From Enoplolaimus lenunculus (taxonomy: Eukaryota; Nematoda; Enoplea; Enoplida; Thoracostomopsidae): 64,000 nucleotides of DNA. The notes under the pieces are model-generated. The model made no database searches. It saw only the letters and a list, made by a program, of their open reading frames with translations, and had not been told where the DNA came from. The position numbers and the translations under genes were made by a program. Of the stretch, positions 25,301 to 47,637 are shown piece after piece (position 1 is the first letter of the stretch; every line of letters begins with the position of its first letter). The stretch spans positions 1-64,000 of the forward strand of contig JASANG010001117.1 of assembly GCA_030248215.1 (NCBI GenBank), read 5' to 3'.

Positions 25301-28300
25301 TAATAAATGACTCCACGAAAATATAATGTTGAGTTAGAATCTTTAAAACATACTTAAATTTGAAAGTACATTCTTAAACATAACCCCTTGCATATTGCTC
25401 AAGCGTTTGATACAAGGCAAATAAACGCTTAATTCATCGGATAGTTGCAATACCGAGTATATATATCAGTAACGAAGGGCAGGTTAAAAATAAATAACAG
25501 TCCGGAATTGAATAACAAGGGGTACCCTCTGAGAGGTCGAATAAATATCAGTAGAGTCCTCCTCTTTTATTTGGGTCAATACAATTCGGCTTAAACTAAA
25601 CATCTGCTTATCCACAATTCTTTGTGTAAAGTTTGAAAAATATACTATTTGCAGTTATATGTACATGGATCCGCTAATGTTCTAAACTATTATATATTGC
25701 ACGTCATTCATGAAAATTTGATAGATCCACAGCTACTCAAAAATATTTACAATTTTGATATTTTAGGAACAAATAGCAAGCCACAACGGGATTATCTGAA
25801 ATCCAACGGCTATTTGAAGTATAACAAATATGCATTCGGTAAGTTTGGAAGGAAGGCGAACATTCTCTTTGAGATATTTTGAAATTTTCTTATTGAACGC
25901 GATCTGAGCTGATTATTCTCTGAATTTTTGAAAAATTAAAATAATTTTTCCATTCGCTTTGTAAAGCCCTATTCACACGTGCAAGCTTTTTGCTGCGAGA
26001 ACTTGCATCGGTAAATTTCACATTGAACTTGCATTTTTTCATCAGCCAATGAGAAACCGGTTGCTATAAATTCAGTGAACTTACATGGTTATTCACACAT
26101 GTGAACTAAATTCCTAGCTATGATTTTCAATGAACCATTTGCAGCTGCAAGTTTTTCTAACGGGATTTTGGACGAAACTTGCAAGTGCACGTTGCAGCTG
26201 CAAGTTCTCGCAGCAAAAACTTGCATGTGTGAATAGGGCTTAAAAGAAGCGAAGACAGCCTTGGCAACATTAAACAACGTTCAAAAATTGTCGTCAAATA
26301 TTCTGGTTGATCACAGATGCTTTAATGGCGTTTTATTACATGGGCGGTGCAGAGGCAAACACGTCTATCGTGCGATATTTGTCCAGGATTTAGTAAATTT
26401 TTCAGTTGCCAACACCAGAAATTCTACTTGATATCTCCTAATTTGCCAGATAACAACTCTAACATTTCGTATTTTGCCGCCTGACGATAAATTACTCGAT
26501 TTGCCTAAACTTCGTCTTAACCCCAAGGTTTTGTCTTCAGAATAACTACTAAAATTGCGTTTGACTTCTCGCTCGCTTTGATTTGCTATCATTTTCACAA
26601 TTAAATACCGAATAGCTTCACATATTAGCACTGTGTCGATTCACCAGTGAACATGAAAAAGCCTTTGCGTTAATGATCAACTTTCTGGTCACAGTAATCG
26701 ACTCTGACGGGCATTTAATCTCAACATTCGAAACAATATTTTATTTTCGTTCAATTAATGTTTTTTGTTTTATTGTTTAAGTGTTGTGTTTTTTTCAGAC
26801 GCAGCTGATAATTATTGGGAAGACCGGACTGGTAACCATGTGGAAAGAACAAACGCTTCCACCGTTGCATCGTCGAACCATTCAAAAAACGTTCCAAACA
26901 ACGAACAAAACCAAGATTCTCAAAGCATCGGATCTGAACCAGCGTGCAGCGCAAGCAAACAACCTTCCGCTACGAGCAGTCAAATGAGCATCAGTCGTTA
27001 CGCAAACGTATCAAACGAAAATAATCTTGGGTTCGAAGCAAATTTGATCTCAAATGACATCCAGGTTGACGGCGAAGACAGGTAAGTCACACTCGAAGAC
27101 AGTTTGATTCACACTGTAAATTGCAGTGAGTTAAGTTGAACTCAGAATGAGTTGAATTACTCAATCTGAGTTAAGACTATGAGAACTCATAATTGTGAGT
27201 TGATTCAACTCATTCTGATTAGATTAACCAACTTTGCCGGAATCAACTCAACTCAGAGAAATAACTGACTTTCTGTCTGAAATCGATCCTACTAAGTTAT
27301 TGGAATTAGGTTTAAGCTTAAGCTCAAGCTATGGCCTAGGCAATAGGTTGACGCTGAAGCTGTTATTTTTACGTTCAAAACTAGTTATGAATTACGTATA
27401 TATCTGGCAATTTTTCATTATAGATACGCTAAAATTGTTTCAAATGAAATAAAAATTACGAAATTTATTCAAAATCTTAAAAAAAATTTCGATGCATCCG
27501 TCATTGTTTTCTTTAATACGTTTAAAAACCAGTGAATATATGCAAGCCTCAAATGTGTTGACAGAAAACTAAAGCATTTTTGAAATTTTCATACTTCAAT
27601 ATCAGTTTTTAGGTTTTGTTTACTATCCGCTTACACCTTAGACGTGGATGCTGGTGGACTTAAAGATTTAAGGATTTAGGCTTAGGATCAAGTTACGTTT
27701 ATATTTAGGCTTTCGCTTAAGGTTATACTTAGGTTTAAGGTTTAGACCCAGTGAACATGTTCTAATAATTAACGTAGGCCATAAGAATATGAGCAAGAAA
27801 ACAAGATTCGGGTGCAACTTAATCCTTGGCCTTTGAACATTAGTAAAATTGTTATTTTTAGGATGCCAAAGAATGGACCACCAGATCATCAACAGTTTGA
27901 AAAATTACGAATTGATCAAAGCATAATCAGTTCAAGTACTGCATCGACAGACGAAAATGTAAGTTCGTAGAGCAACGCAGACTCTGGTACGCCATACCAC
28001 AGTCGGTTACGCCGACCCATGTAAAGATCAGGGGCGGAACGGTTTTCTGTGTCACTGTAATAGAGTAAACTTAAGCTTTAGACTAATTTTTTTGCTCGGT
28101 TTAGGCTTAAGCGTAGGAATATGCTGATTCTTACGCTTAGGCTTACGCTTAGGCTTACGAATATGTTGATTCTTACGGTTAGGCTTACGCTTAGGCTTAG
28201 GCTTAGGAAAATGCTCATTCTTACGCATAAGCTTAGGCTTACGCATATGAATATGCTTATAATACTGTTCCATCTCTTAACGTTGGCCGTTAGGCTTATG

Positions 28301-31300
28301 TCTACGATTATAGTTGCGTTCAGAAAAATGGTTTTCCTATGCTTATGCCTAAGGCGTGGGACACCAAGAAGCCAAATGTAATCTTTTTACTAAATTTCAA
28401 TACAAAATTTTGGTTTGAATCAAGGCTGCGATTGGTTCTTGTAGGCGGCTGTGCCACTCTTAAATATATTTCAAACTAAAAACTGCTGTGTTTGGGGGAA
28501 TTAAAAGGGGAAAATTGACTGGATTACTGAACCAGAGCGATATAGCGTCATTGAAATACGGACTCAAGTGCGGAGTTGGTGATTTAAACGAGCACACGAA
28601 ATCGCGAACTATTTACAGTTTTCACACCGTTGTTTTTAGTTTCTATTGGGCAAACTTTAACGCAAAATTTTTATTTTAATGACTGTTGGCCCGCGGTATG
28701 GACGTCCCATTTTCGATCCTCTACCAGCAACCACGATTGTTTGACTAAATTTTAATATTTACATTCCAGGTGTTGCCAAACTCGAAGTCGAATAAATCTT
28801 CAAAATCAACGACATCCATTGGATTTAAGGATTACGTTGCTGTGTATCGCATTGACTCGTACGATCGAACATCAGAGAAACTTTGGGTTTTACTGACACC
28901 TGATGACAAAGTAAGCCATGCCTGATTGTCGATCTGTCATCAGGAGCGTACACTGTAAATTTCAATGAGTTGATTAATCCATTCATTTAGCGAGTTGGTT
29001 ATTTCTGAATTAATATCAGTAAACATTAACTCATTCTGAACTGAGTTTATTCACACTCTGAGTTGAGTTGACTCTGGGTGAGTTGATTGATTATCTCTGA
29101 ATGAATTGCATGAACTCGATGTTCCGGGTTTTGATAGTCCTAACTCAGACTGAGTTATTCAACTCATTCTGTCTTAAAATCAACTCACTGAAATTTACAG
29201 TGTATGATACGGGTAAAATAGGAAACTGATTCTTCACAGAAATTTACCGAAAAACGGACCTTGTGACACCGTTTGGCACAATCTCCGGGTCGATGAAGCA
29301 CGAAAGAATTCTTTCCTTCGATGTTCCAATTCGGCAAAAGCGTTTATGTACTGTTATCGTCTCTTAAGATTGAAATCTTGGATACGCCAATGGTTTTAGT
29401 TAAATTTGATAATTGTGTTTCGTCGACGAACTAACCGTAATATTTCAAAACATCCCACATCCTCAAACACTGAATAGTTTGAGGATAAACAAGATTAGAT
29501 TGTGTAATGTCGGTATATGTGCGCGTAAGTGTATGTAAAGCAAATGTTGCCATGCCTGTGCAAAGGTTCGATTCCCGGCGTGGTCATTAACTATGGGCAA
29601 AACTTCACACAGGGGTCGTGCAGACCGTTAGTAACCACATGGAGGTCTCACCGAGATGGGCACTGCAAACAGAAAGCCCATGAATTCGGGTAATTGGATT
29701 CACGGTCCGGGACGACCGCCTGTAAAAAAGAGGGATGTCGGTATATGTGCACGTAAGTGTGTGTAAAGCAAATGTTGCCATGCCTGTGCACATATACCGG
29801 TATAAGAAGTTGTTGCAATGACCGCGTGGTGTAGTGGTTGCATGCTTGGATCGAGCGCAAAAGAGCCAAAGTTCGATTCCCGGCGTGGTCATTAATTATG
29901 GGCAAAACTTCAAACAGGGGTCGTGCAGACCGTTAGTACCAACACGTAATATTTGGATTTCAATTGAAAACAACAGTTTATTTCTAGTATTAACAGTTGT
30001 TAGAACGAAACTTTTCTTGATTTTGAAGTATTGAGTCGATTCGAATACAAATATTCGAACGACGGTGCTGGTAACAGCCGGATATTAATTATTACTGCAA
30101 TTTTTAGGCCGCAATTAAAAAAGAACTAAACGATTTCAAGAGTAATGAAATGTACGTTCATGAAGACAGTCGGCAGTATACTCGGTGAGTTCAATCAACC
30201 CTACGTGTATGTGGCCCATGTAAGGATCAGGGGCGAAACGTTTTTCTGTGGGACTGTAATAGAGTACGCTTAAGCTTTTGACTAATTTTTTTGCTTGTCT
30301 TAGGTTGAGGCTTCGGTTTAGGCTTAGGAATATGCTCATTCTTACGCTTAAGATTAGGCTTAGGCTTAGGAATATGCCCATTCTTACGCTTTGGCTTAGA
30401 AATATGCTCATTCTTACGCTTTGGCTTAGGAATATGCTCATTCTTACGCTTACGCTTAGGCTTAGGCTTAGGCTTAGGAATATGCTTATAATACTGTTCC
30501 GGCCGTGTTCTTTACAGTGGCCGTGTATGTTAACATTTTCTATCAAATTCCGTTGTGGAGCAATTGTCTTAATGATAGACTGCCCTGGTTTAAAAAGATA
30601 AAAATATGCGCTATACTTTTGATGACGTCCGGCGCCGTTCCTTCACCGTGCGGTATTGTACGCAAATAGCTCACGTACGATAAACGTATGATGACGGACG
30701 GTGACGGACCGGTGATCCACGGCGACGGACGGCGCCGGACGTCAAGTATAGCGCAACGCAAATAATTTAATTACCCGTCAAATGTTTATTTCAATAGTTT
30801 CGCGTGTGGAATCAGCCAGCATTTAGTTAGCATGGCCAATGTAAAGAACAGGGGCGGAACAGTATTATAACCATGTTCCTAAGCCAAAGCTTAAGAATGA
30901 GCATATTCCTAAGCCTAAGCATAAGCCAAGCAAAAAAATTAGTCTAAAGCTTACGCTTACTCTATTGCAGTCCCACAGAAAACCGTTCCACCCCTGATCA
31001 TGGTCGCCTAAATTTATTCTGGCGTTTCAGCAAGGCTTCTGAAATTCGGCTGGGGTGGTCAAGTGGGAACGTTTTATCAGCGTCTTTTTGTGGCATCATT
31101 AAGCGATATTTGATTTTATTCATTATAAACCAACCAAATAAAATTATTTGTAGGTTCTTGGACACTTTTCCGCCGTGTTTAAAGTAATGAGTTACATCAA
31201 GAGTGTATGACACAAGAGTGTTCAACTCTTGGGGTTCCGCATGGTACAAAATATACCACCGGGTGTTGCGTTTTCGGTCGACCCCTCATTATTTATAAGG

Positions 31301-33341
31301 GGAGTCGCCATCACATGAATGCCCCTAAATTAAACATAAGGCAAGCATGTATGACGCCGCATATATAAAGTACCATGGTTCGCACCGGTTGTACCTCCTG
31401 TAAACAAAGGGCGGATAAGGCAAAAACGCAACGTGCGCTGAGTGCATTGTTTTGTACACAGAATGTATTCAGTTGCACACTCTTGTTAAATAGCGATTAT
31501 CCACTTTTGATTAAGCGTAATTCTAGACTCAAACTTAGGCTTGAGCAAAGGTGTACTGACTGGATTAAGGTTAGATTTGTGCTTAGGCACGGCTATAAGT
31601 GTGGACATAAGACTAATCCTAACATTGAAACGTTAGCGTTCACAGTGCACGAGACAATTTCTCGGCCTGCCGAGGGGACGCGGCCAGCTGCACCCCCGAT
31701 TTGCCGGTGGCATTGATTGAAACCTAATCTGCCAACAATTTTGACCACAAAGAATTTTAAATATTTTGTCACAAAATGTGTCAAATTGATCATTTATTTT
31801 GTATTGTGGCAGTCAGAAAATGGCAAAAATGCCTGCCGTCCATTGTTTGTTTGTGTTTGGTTTAATAAAACCGAGAGAAAAAATACACATTTTTCACCAG
31901 TTTGAGTAGCAAGAATTTGAAGCCACATTTCAAACGAAATGTTCGGTTTCGCGTTACAACTTTGTATTTTGTTAACCTCAGCGGCCGGATAGAGAAACGG
32001 ATATCGGGGGAATGGATGGTCTTCTTCCAACGTTTCTGGAGCAGTCGGATCGAAGATACGTTGTAGGCGTTAGAAGATCCTTGAAGGATATTGGATGTCA
32101 AAAAATCACTTATGATGTTATCTTCTCTGCAAATGAAATCATATTTAAGGCTACGCCCTCTTTTAATCTTTATTTGTCTCCCGAAATAAGGTCAACGTTA
32201 TATTTTTAACCCAAACAGTTAAGGGACTTACCTCTGAGGGGAAGGGCTTATGTATAGAACAGGGCCGGAACGTTTTGCTTGCGGGGCTGTAATAGAGTCA
32301 GCTAAAGCTTTAGACTAACGTTTTGCTTAGGCTTAAGCTTAAGCTTAAGCTTAGAAATAGGCTTATACTACTCTGTTCCGACCCTGTTTTATATATGGGC
32401 CCGTATGAGTTGTGTAGATAAACTGTGTCACGGGCAATAAACTCGAAAATTTATCGCTGTCAATTTTAATCCCAAAATCCATAGGCGTGTAAAGGAATAT
32501 TAAAGATGACGGAGATGGAAAACGGATATTTAAGTATAAAAGTTTACAGTTTGCCAAGACAATTGAATTGAAGTATGCAATTATTCACTGATTGTTGCAA
32601 ACATATATACTGAGAAAATAGGAAATGTCAAGCCGAAGGATTGTTAACTGATTTATAGCTGTGTTTATAAAAATAACGGAATTTCCGGTATTTCTATAGC
32701 TGGATTAAAAAACGATTTTTACCGATTGAGTTGCCAGTAGGCAACTCAGCGCAGTGTATATACGTTAAATAATGTATATCGCACCGTGTTTAACAATTGC
32801 AACACGTATACATAGTACTAAATCACCACAAGACGTGAGAGCCCCTCGGGCTCGAGCGTCAAGCTCCTATAGCTGTTCCAGTCACTGGAGTTCGAATCCT
32901 AGCATAAAAGTAGGTGTCAGGGGAAATAGAAAATATTCATGTGAGAAAGGGTTAAGTAAACTTTGCGGTCCAGTGTTAAATGTAACAAAAACTGCTTTAA
33001 ACCCTATTCACACGTGCAAGTTTTTGTTGCGAAAATTTGCAGCTGAAAATTGCACGCAGAACTTGCATTTTTTCATCAGCCAATGAGAAAGCAGCTGAAA
33101 TAAATTCAGCAAACTTGCATGGTTATTCACACATGTGAACTAAATTCCTGGCTATAATTTTTAATGCATTATTTGGAGTTGCAAGCTTTTCGAACGGGAT
33201 TATGGATCCAACTTGCAAGTGCAATTTGCAGCTGCATGTTCTCTCAGCAAAAACTTGCACATGTGAATAGGGCTTAAGGCATAGATTGCGCCACTGTTTT
33301 TTTACGTTTAGAATTGTGATTTCTATTTTAGGTTCCATTGA
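17999..33341 (+). CDS. PHACTR: PHACTR-like phosphatase and actin regulator, eight exons (gene span)
   Basis: Eight exons join without phase conflict: 17999-19376, 22365-22555, 23392-23797, 26799-27081, 27862-27958, 28770-28910, 30108-30184, 33332-33341, giving 860 codons plus stop if the start is ATG 17999. The last three exons encode a C-terminus with [46 protein letters not shown] and then stop. This is the signature of PHACTR proteins, whose C-terminus binds protein phosphatase 1 and redirects its substrate choice; actin-binding RPEL motifs normally precede it. Here the PP1-binding segment is well kept, including the tryptophan, but I find no clear RPEL motif. The best candidates, near [12 protein letters not shown] and [12 protein letters not shown], are degenerate. 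The N-terminal half is glutamine-rich. Introns are full of MITEs and SINEs. A further upstream exon may exist. The calcyphosine-like gene converges on it 1.7 kb downstream. Confidence 0.8.
18180..18545 (+). repeat. In-frame 45-bp coding minisatellite
   Basis: CCAAGAACAACAGCGAGAAC recurs every 45 bp (18211, 18256 and so on), coding a 15-residue glutamine-rich unit. Confidence 0.95.
18776..19024 (+). repeat. CAA/CAG repeat coding polyglutamine
   Basis: 53 uninterrupted glutamine codons (18776-18934), then one proline, four Q, one lysine and 24 Q codons. Mixed CAA and CAG. The long antisense open frames here are by-products. Confidence 0.95.
19388..19692. mobile_element. A-family MITE
   Basis: GATACAAGAGTGTGAAACTC ... 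AGTTGCACTCTCTTGTTAAA, with subterminal TGGTACAATATGTACCATCG. Lies in PHACTR-like intron 1. Confidence 0.75.
19693..19840. mobile_element. D-family fragment
   Basis: Contains CTGTGCCAATTTTAAG, CAACTGCAATAGTTTG and CTATTACTAACTG words shared with 49087-49310. Confidence 0.45.
20026..20072. repeat. (TAA/CAA)n simple repeat
   Basis: AATAATAATAATAATAACAA run. Confidence 0.9.
20075..20252. mobile_element. H-family element, degraded
   Basis: TTAGGCTTAGG blocks with CTTTTGCAACG, ending AATCTACTGGTACGGC; related to 9480-9812. Confidence 0.6.
20512..20750 (-). mobile_element. S2 SINE (tRNA-derived)
   Basis: On the minus strand it starts like a tRNA with GGGCTGCGTGGCGCAATGG (A-box). The body shared with 47638-47866 includes CATATGCTGCC-like and GCATACA words and GAACCGGG at the far end. 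Confidence 0.7.
20975..21535. mobile_element. H-family element, 561 bp, perfect 8-bp target duplication
   Basis: GGCCAATGTAAAGAACAAGG ... GATCTTTATATGGGCC flanked on both sides by ATTTCTTC (20967-20974, 21536-21543). The interior is a repeat of CCTAAGCCTAAGCGTAA plus GAATGAGCATATT. The SLSLS and RLRLR open frames across it are artefacts of the hexamer. Confidence 0.95.
21806..22165. mobile_element. A-family MITE
   Basis: AAGAGTGGATGACCACTC ... TTGGACACTCTTGTTATA, then AGTGATTATCCACTCTTG; internal TGGTTCAAAATGTACCATCG. Confidence 0.8.
22365..22555 (+). CDS. PHACTR: PHACTR-like exon 2
   Basis: Acceptor TTATTATTGCAG, donor GAG|GTAAAC; 191 bp, phase 1 to 0. Serine/asparagine-rich peptide ([17 protein letters not shown]), low complexity. 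Confidence 0.8.
22868..23226. mobile_element. G-family element, GCCGGA-rich
   Basis: Ends TGCAACCGGAGGT and ACCTCCGGTTGTACCC are inverted. GCCGGA repeats lie near both ends around an AT-rich core (TTAATTAGTTAATTTTAGCC) shared with 35827-36152. Confidence 0.75.
23392..23797 (+). CDS. PHACTR: PHACTR-like exon 3
   Basis: Acceptor AATTATAG, phase 0. The donor TTCAGCG|GTGAGC leaves phase 1 and fits exon 4; without splicing the frame stops at 23842-23844, which would make a short isoform. The peptide is proline/serine-rich, then basic ([25 protein letters not shown]). Confidence 0.75.
23798..24109. other. Start of PHACTR-like intron 3
   Basis: AT-rich; includes a CCCCCTACCATTAAATC stretch also seen near 34380. 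Nothing firm. Confidence 0.4.
24110..24165. mobile_element. M2-family fragment
   Basis: TTTCGGAGAGAGTCAATTATA ends at CATTTTCGTGCAGTG, one M2 terminus only (first 20 bases of the shared word are diagnostic). Confidence 0.6.
24166..24660. other. AT-rich intronic stretch
   Basis: Runs of AAGAAATA / TTTCTTA words, and a short TTAGGC-related piece at 24436-24490. No gene seen. Confidence 0.4.
24670..24812. mobile_element. B-family half copy
   Basis: Ends AACGTATAGCGCAACCC. Confidence 0.55.
24815..24925. mobile_element. H-related fragment
   Basis: TTAGGCTTACGCTAAGG and GCTTATGCTTAGG words, no termini. Confidence 0.4.
25146..25585. mobile_element. E-family element, full copy
   Basis: GTAGTGACCCGAATAAGAGG ... 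CCTCTTTTATTTGGGTCA inverted ends. Confidence 0.7.
25586..25964. other. Intronic gap
   Basis: A 77-codon open frame (25649-25882) without splice or domain support; otherwise nothing. Confidence 0.35.
25965..26241. mobile_element. P-family MITE
   Basis: GCCCTATTCACACGTGCAAG ... TGTGTGAATAGGGC then TTAA-like flank; GCAAGTT-rich interior with CATCAGCCAATGAGAAA. Confidence 0.85.
26242..26798. other. Intron 3 remainder
   Basis: Contains TACTAAAATTGCGTTTGACT, a word also found at 4300 and 33670. No gene recognised. Confidence 0.4.
26799..27081 (+). CDS. PHACTR: PHACTR-like exon 4
   Basis: Acceptor TTTTTTTCAG, donor ACAG|GTAAGT; 283 bp, phase 1 to 2. Acidic, serine/asparagine-rich peptide ([16 protein letters not shown] at its start). 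Confidence 0.8.
27112..27280. mobile_element. M1-family MITE, truncated
   Basis: CACTGTAAATTGCAGTGAG with AACTCA words; second terminus missing. Confidence 0.7.
27281..27861. other. Intron 4 remainder
   Basis: A degraded TTAGGC-related patch at 27670-27760; otherwise AT-rich. Confidence 0.4.
27862..27958 (+). CDS. PHACTR: PHACTR-like exon 5
   Basis: Acceptor TTATTTTTAG, donor AAT|GTAAGT; 97 bp, phase 2 to 0. Peptide [20 protein letters not shown]. Confidence 0.8.
28012..28290. mobile_element. H-family element
   Basis: CCCATGTAAAGATCAGGGGC ... ATACTGTTCC...GTTGGCC with a TTACGCTTAGGC array. Confidence 0.8.
28291..28769. other. Intron 5 remainder
   Basis: A 63-codon open frame (28488-28679) with no support; nothing else seen. 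Confidence 0.4.
28770..28910 (+). CDS. PHACTR: PHACTR-like exon 6 (start of PP1-binding region)
   Basis: Acceptor TTACATTCCAG, donor AAA|GTAAGC; 47 codons, phase 0 both ends. Encodes [15 protein letters not shown] then [10 protein letters not shown], the RVxF-like to tryptophan stretch that docks on PP1 in PHACTR proteins. Confidence 0.9.
28951..29202. mobile_element. M1-family MITE with TA flanks
   Basis: CACTGTAAATTTCAATGAG ... GAAATTTACAGTG; TA on both sides. Confidence 0.9.
29203..29559. other. Intron 6 stretch with an open frame
   Basis: 29239-29367 reads as [20 protein letters not shown] and beyond after an acceptor-like CTTCACAG, but its phase fits neither neighbour. Confidence 0.3.
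29560..29735 (+). mobile_element. S3 SINE, partial copy
   Basis: Begins at the B-box GGTTCGATTCCCGGCGTGG; the body has CGTGCAGACCGTTAGTA and ends near AAAAAAGAGGGATGTCGG. Confidence 0.65.
29736..29940 (+). mobile_element. S3 SINE with tRNA-like head
   Basis: tRNA-like head at 29819-29891: GACCGCG pairs with CGTGGTC, A-box TGGTGTAGTGGTTGC, B-box AGTTCGATTCC. Followed by the same body as the previous copy. The internal arms pair poorly, so it is a SINE head rather than a working tRNA gene. Confidence 0.7.
30108..30184 (+). CDS. PHACTR: PHACTR-like exon 7
   Basis: Acceptor GCAATTTTTAG, donor CTCG|GTGAGT; 77 bp, phase 0 to 2. Encodes [15 protein letters not shown] and VHEDSRQYT, the most conserved PHACTR C-terminal block. 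Confidence 0.9.
30213..30522. mobile_element. H-family element, perfect 8-bp duplication
   Basis: GGCCCATGTAAGGATCAGG ... TTCTTTACAGTGGCC, flanked by GTGTATGT (30205-30212 and 30523-30530). It sits 28 bp after the exon 7 donor. Confidence 0.95.
30604..30763. mobile_element. B-family MITE, short copy
   Basis: ATGCGCTATACTTTTGATGA ... GACGTCAAGTATAGCGCAAC; no array expansion. Confidence 0.8.
30834..31006. mobile_element. H-family element
   Basis: GGCCAATGTAAAGAACAGGG ... CCACCCCTGATCATGG; the right terminus has lost a few bases. Confidence 0.8.
31196..31513. mobile_element. A-family MITE
   Basis: AAGAGTGTATGACACAAGAG ... AGTTGCACACTCTTGTTAAA, then CACTTTTGATTAA. Confidence 0.75.
31514..32246. 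other. PHACTR-like intron 7 stretch
   Basis: Several 62-79 codon open frames on both strands overlap each other; none has domain or splice support. Confidence 0.4.
32247..32400. mobile_element. H-family element (ATGTATAG subfamily)
   Basis: GGCTTATGTATAGAACAGGG ... CCCTGTTTTATATATGGGCC. Confidence 0.75.
32401..32726. other. Intronic gap
   Basis: AT-rich; ATAACGGAATTTCCGG near 32670 recalls 61430-61780. Confidence 0.35.
32727..32954 (+). mobile_element. S1 element, tRNA-like module shortened
   Basis: Hairpin GAGTTGCC/GGCAACTC at its start, B-box GAGTTCGAATCC and CATGTGAGAAAGGGTTAA end. It lacks about 37 bp in the A-box region compared with 14126-14393. Confidence 0.75.
33001..33273. mobile_element. 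P-family MITE with TTAA duplication
   Basis: ACCCTATTCACACGTGCAAG ... CATGTGAATAGGGC flanked by TTAA on both sides. Confidence 0.9.
33332..33341 (+). CDS. PHACTR: PHACTR-like exon 8: last three codons and stop
   Basis: Acceptor TTTCTATTTTAG, then one base completing an arginine codon, TTC, CAT and TGA. This gives a ...TRFH end, as PHACTR proteins have, though most end in two more residues. The 3' UTR follows; I see no clear AATAAA. Confidence 0.7.
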
Positions 33342-33574
33342 GTTTCAATATTTTCCTTCAGTGCGAAATCCTGATGACTCAACTTTCTACATCGAAGCTG
33401 CCACGAAGAATTGTTTGCTGATCAAATTTGTACACAATTTTTTGCATTTTCAAATGACTAATACCATCCTATCAACTGTTTGCGTTAAGTTTCAAACAAA
33501 ACATTGCTTATATATTGCAAACAGGAAATTATACATAAGCTACCAGAGAAAACCTCTTGCTCAAGTTTGACTCA

Positions 33575-33775
33575 GGGCCGGAGCAGCCACCCCCATACCT
33601 TCAGTTGGGTTGCTCCCGCCCCTAAAGGGACCCTCACCCGAACCGGCTGAAACAAAAACCGCCGAAGTTTTAAAATGCGTCTAACTTCTCGCGCGCATCA
33701 CGCGTGAGTTTGTGGCCTCCACCGTAGAGTTTAAGGCAGCCCTTACCCCTGATTGCTCCGGCACTGCGTTGACTC
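33575..33775. mobile_element. Candidate short inverted-end element
   Basis: AGGGCCGGAGCA at the left and TGCTCCGGCACT at the right; GC-rich interior unlike its surroundings. Confidence 0.4.
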
Positions 33776-33854
33776 ACAGATTCGAAAGTTATTAGAATTA
33801 TCGCCAACTGGTGCTAGGTGCTATACACAGCTGAGAATATATACCTACTACTCG

Positions 33855-34092
33855 TGTCCCATGTATAGAACAGGGCCGGATCGTTTTCCGGAGGGGCTAT
33901 AATAGAGTCAGTGTAAGCTTTAGACTATTTTTTGCTTAGGCCTTAGGCTTAGGCTTAGGAATAGACTCATCCATACCATTAGGCTTAGGCTTAGGAATAG
34001 GCTCATCCATACGCTTAGGCTTAATCTTAGGCTTAGGCTTATGCTTAGGAATAGGCTTATACTACTGTTCCGGTTCTGTTCTATACATGGGC
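33855..34092. mobile_element. H-family element (ATGTATAG subfamily)
   Basis: CCCATGTATAGAACAGGGCC ... CTGTTCTATACATGGGC; flanks ACTACTCG / ACTACTCA. Confidence 0.85.
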
Positions 34093-34333
34093 ACTACTCA
34101 TGGTCTCAGTTCTTTGTGCCATGTTCCACTTTTATGCTTTGACTCCGAATGGTGTATATGTATGTGTATATATGTGCGTTTGGATAAAATACTGCGACTT
34201 ATAAAGAACCGACTGATAACTGCAACTTTTGCTAATTGCAACACAGGAAGCATTCTATACTCTTTTGTAGGCTTTCGTTGACTGACTGTGGAACAGTTTT
34301 TCAGTCAGGGTTAGCTTTATTAACCGTCACTTG

Positions 34334-34612
34334 CGGATCCAGAGGGGTGGGCAGGCGGGCGTACGCCCCCCTGTCAGAAATATTATTGATTTAATTGTAA
34401 GGTCCCTACCTTGCAATTTTATCCTCAGAAAATTTATTGGTAAAAAATACAATTTTTACCATCAGCAATTTTTTGTGACAAATCCTTACAAATTTTGCCG
34501 TTAGAAAATTTTCTGTGATAAAATGATAAAGTTCGACGATAATTTACAATTTTTGCGTTTCATAATATTTGCCAGCCGGCTTCTTGTCAGAAATTTTTGG
34601 ATCCGCCTCTGT
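34334..34612. mobile_element. Candidate element with GGATCC ends
   Basis: TGCGGATCCAGAGG at the left and TTGGATCCGCCTCTG at the right, with a TTTTACC / CAATTTT interior. A similar pair brackets 48340-48515. Confidence 0.5.
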
Positions 34613-34807
34613 CAAATTGTAAACATAAGATTATCTTTTAAGCTGATAAATCTCAAATACTTGCTAAAATAATTAAAGATTGGTGAATTTAAAGTTAATA
34701 ATAGGATCTTAATTCCAACCACGTTTTGACACACAGATTTGATATACTTTCTGACAACTGTAGTGTCTTCTGGTGTCGTCCAATTGCTTTACGATTCCGG
34801 ATGACAC

Positions 34808-34963
34808 TCAGGCCCGTAGCCAGCTCATCTTGCTAGGGGGCTAAAAAATTTTCAGGAGTGGCATTTAAAGCGTTTCAATGATTTTACAAACAAGTTTGAA
34901 AATTTTCTAGGAGGGTCAAAATTTTCCAGGGAAGCTCAGCCCCCCCTTGGCTACGGGTCCGAC
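34808..34963. mobile_element. W-family repeat
   Basis: GGCCCGTAGCCAGCTCATCT ... CCCCCCCTTGGCTACGGGTC; related pieces at 1420, 6215, 51290 and 54620. Confidence 0.6.
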
Positions 34964-35068
34964 CCCGCATAATGTGCTACACCCATTTGGGAATATGGAC
35001 AAATGTTTCAACTTCAAAAGAAATAATATTTTAAAATAGATGGCACATGTTCGAAATGCTTTGCATCT

Positions 35069-47605
<12,537 letters not shown>

Positions 47606-47637
47606 TTTAATTAAATATAATTGTCAGTCCAGGTTGG

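Noticed and set aside
29239-29367. Open block after an acceptor-like CTTCACAG as an extra PHACTR exon
   Set aside because: Its phase matches neither neighbour, while exons 6 and 7 join directly into the conserved PHACTR tail.
29819-29891. A functional tRNA gene
   Set aside because: Acceptor stem and boxes are present, but the internal stems pair poorly and it is followed by SINE body; another copy of the head is at 58640.
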